Below the pieces are notes generated by a model, which saw only the letters and a program-made list of their open reading frames with translations, was not told where the DNA came from and did not search any database. Source: an uncultured Burkholderiales bacterium (GTDB lineage: Bacteria; Pseudomonadota; Gammaproteobacteria; Burkholderiales; Burkholderiaceae_C). Taken from it: 33,339 bases of DNA. Where the stretch lies: NCBI GenBank assembly GCA_943908475.1, contig CALTTG010000033.1, positions 1 through 33,339 of the forward strand, given 5' to 3'. Positions 33,307 to 33,339 of this stretch are shown piece after piece. The translations under genes and the position numbers were made by a program. Numbering within the stretch: position 1 is the first letter of the stretch; each line of letters opens with the position of its first letter.

Positions 33307-33339
33307 ACACTCTTGAGCCGCTGGGATTGCCGTCGTTCG
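33285..33339. mobile_element. Possible insertion-sequence end inside the DUF3800-like gene
   Basis: The sequence from 33285 begins TGAATCGCCCCGGCTTTCCT, which resembles from memory the terminal repeats of some IS3-family elements (TGAA-CGCCCCGG type). It starts exactly where the DUF3800-like reading frame loses similarity. No transposase is visible because the window ends 55 bases later. The call is tentative. Confidence 0.35.

Overview
The window is high-GC, densely packed proteobacterial chromosome. The protein set and gene order (hpf-ptsN-hprK, fur/bamE-dapB-exbB-exbD, fkpB-ispH, serS followed by tRNA-Ser, a cheR-cheD-cheB block) suggest a motile betaproteobacterium of the order Burkholderiales, probably near Comamonadaceae. 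This is inferred from family knowledge; no search was run.

Layout. 1-3843: the groEL 3' end and its terminator, a small outer-membrane-type protein, a 55-residue DUF3149-like membrane protein and a patatin/POTRA/beta-barrel protein. 3871-8443: a leftward cheR-cheD-cheB operon, then a rightward diguanylate cyclase overlapping a MinD/FlhG-like ATPase. 8489-13375: group II truncated haemoglobin, Smr-domain protein, radC, fkpB, ispH, serS and tRNA-Ser(CGA). 13427-15879: a methyl-accepting chemotaxis protein (MCP) and a YidB-like protein. 16253-18416: hpf, ptsN and hprK (nitrogen PTS), without rpoN beside them. 18432-25672: fur, bamE, dapB, exbB, exbD, amn, a higA-like antitoxin without a toxin, a Crp/Fnr regulator and purT. 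25716-27380: a membrane PAS sensor with no output domain. 27588-33339: an accessory defence-type locus with hsdM, hsdS, a HipA-like kinase overlapping a DUF3037-like gene, a DUF4268 nuclease-like protein and the cut-off start of a DUF3800-like gene, apparently broken by a mobile element. No hsdR is present before the window ends.

Two themes stand out. First, a motif reading TCAA-N15-GCCGATAA (one copy TCAA-N15-TCCGATAC) lies upstream of cheR, the MCP and the PAS-only sensor. It fits a sigma-28 (FliA) promoter and would join these three transcription units into one motility regulon. Second, the type I restriction-modification genes are followed by a two-gene kinase/DUF3037 module and a nuclease-like gene with a perfect 11-bp inverted repeat between them. 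This is the best candidate here for a poorly described defence or regulatory system.

Long open frames antisense to patatin, cheB/cheD, cheR, ispH/serS and others are shadows of high-GC genes and are left out.
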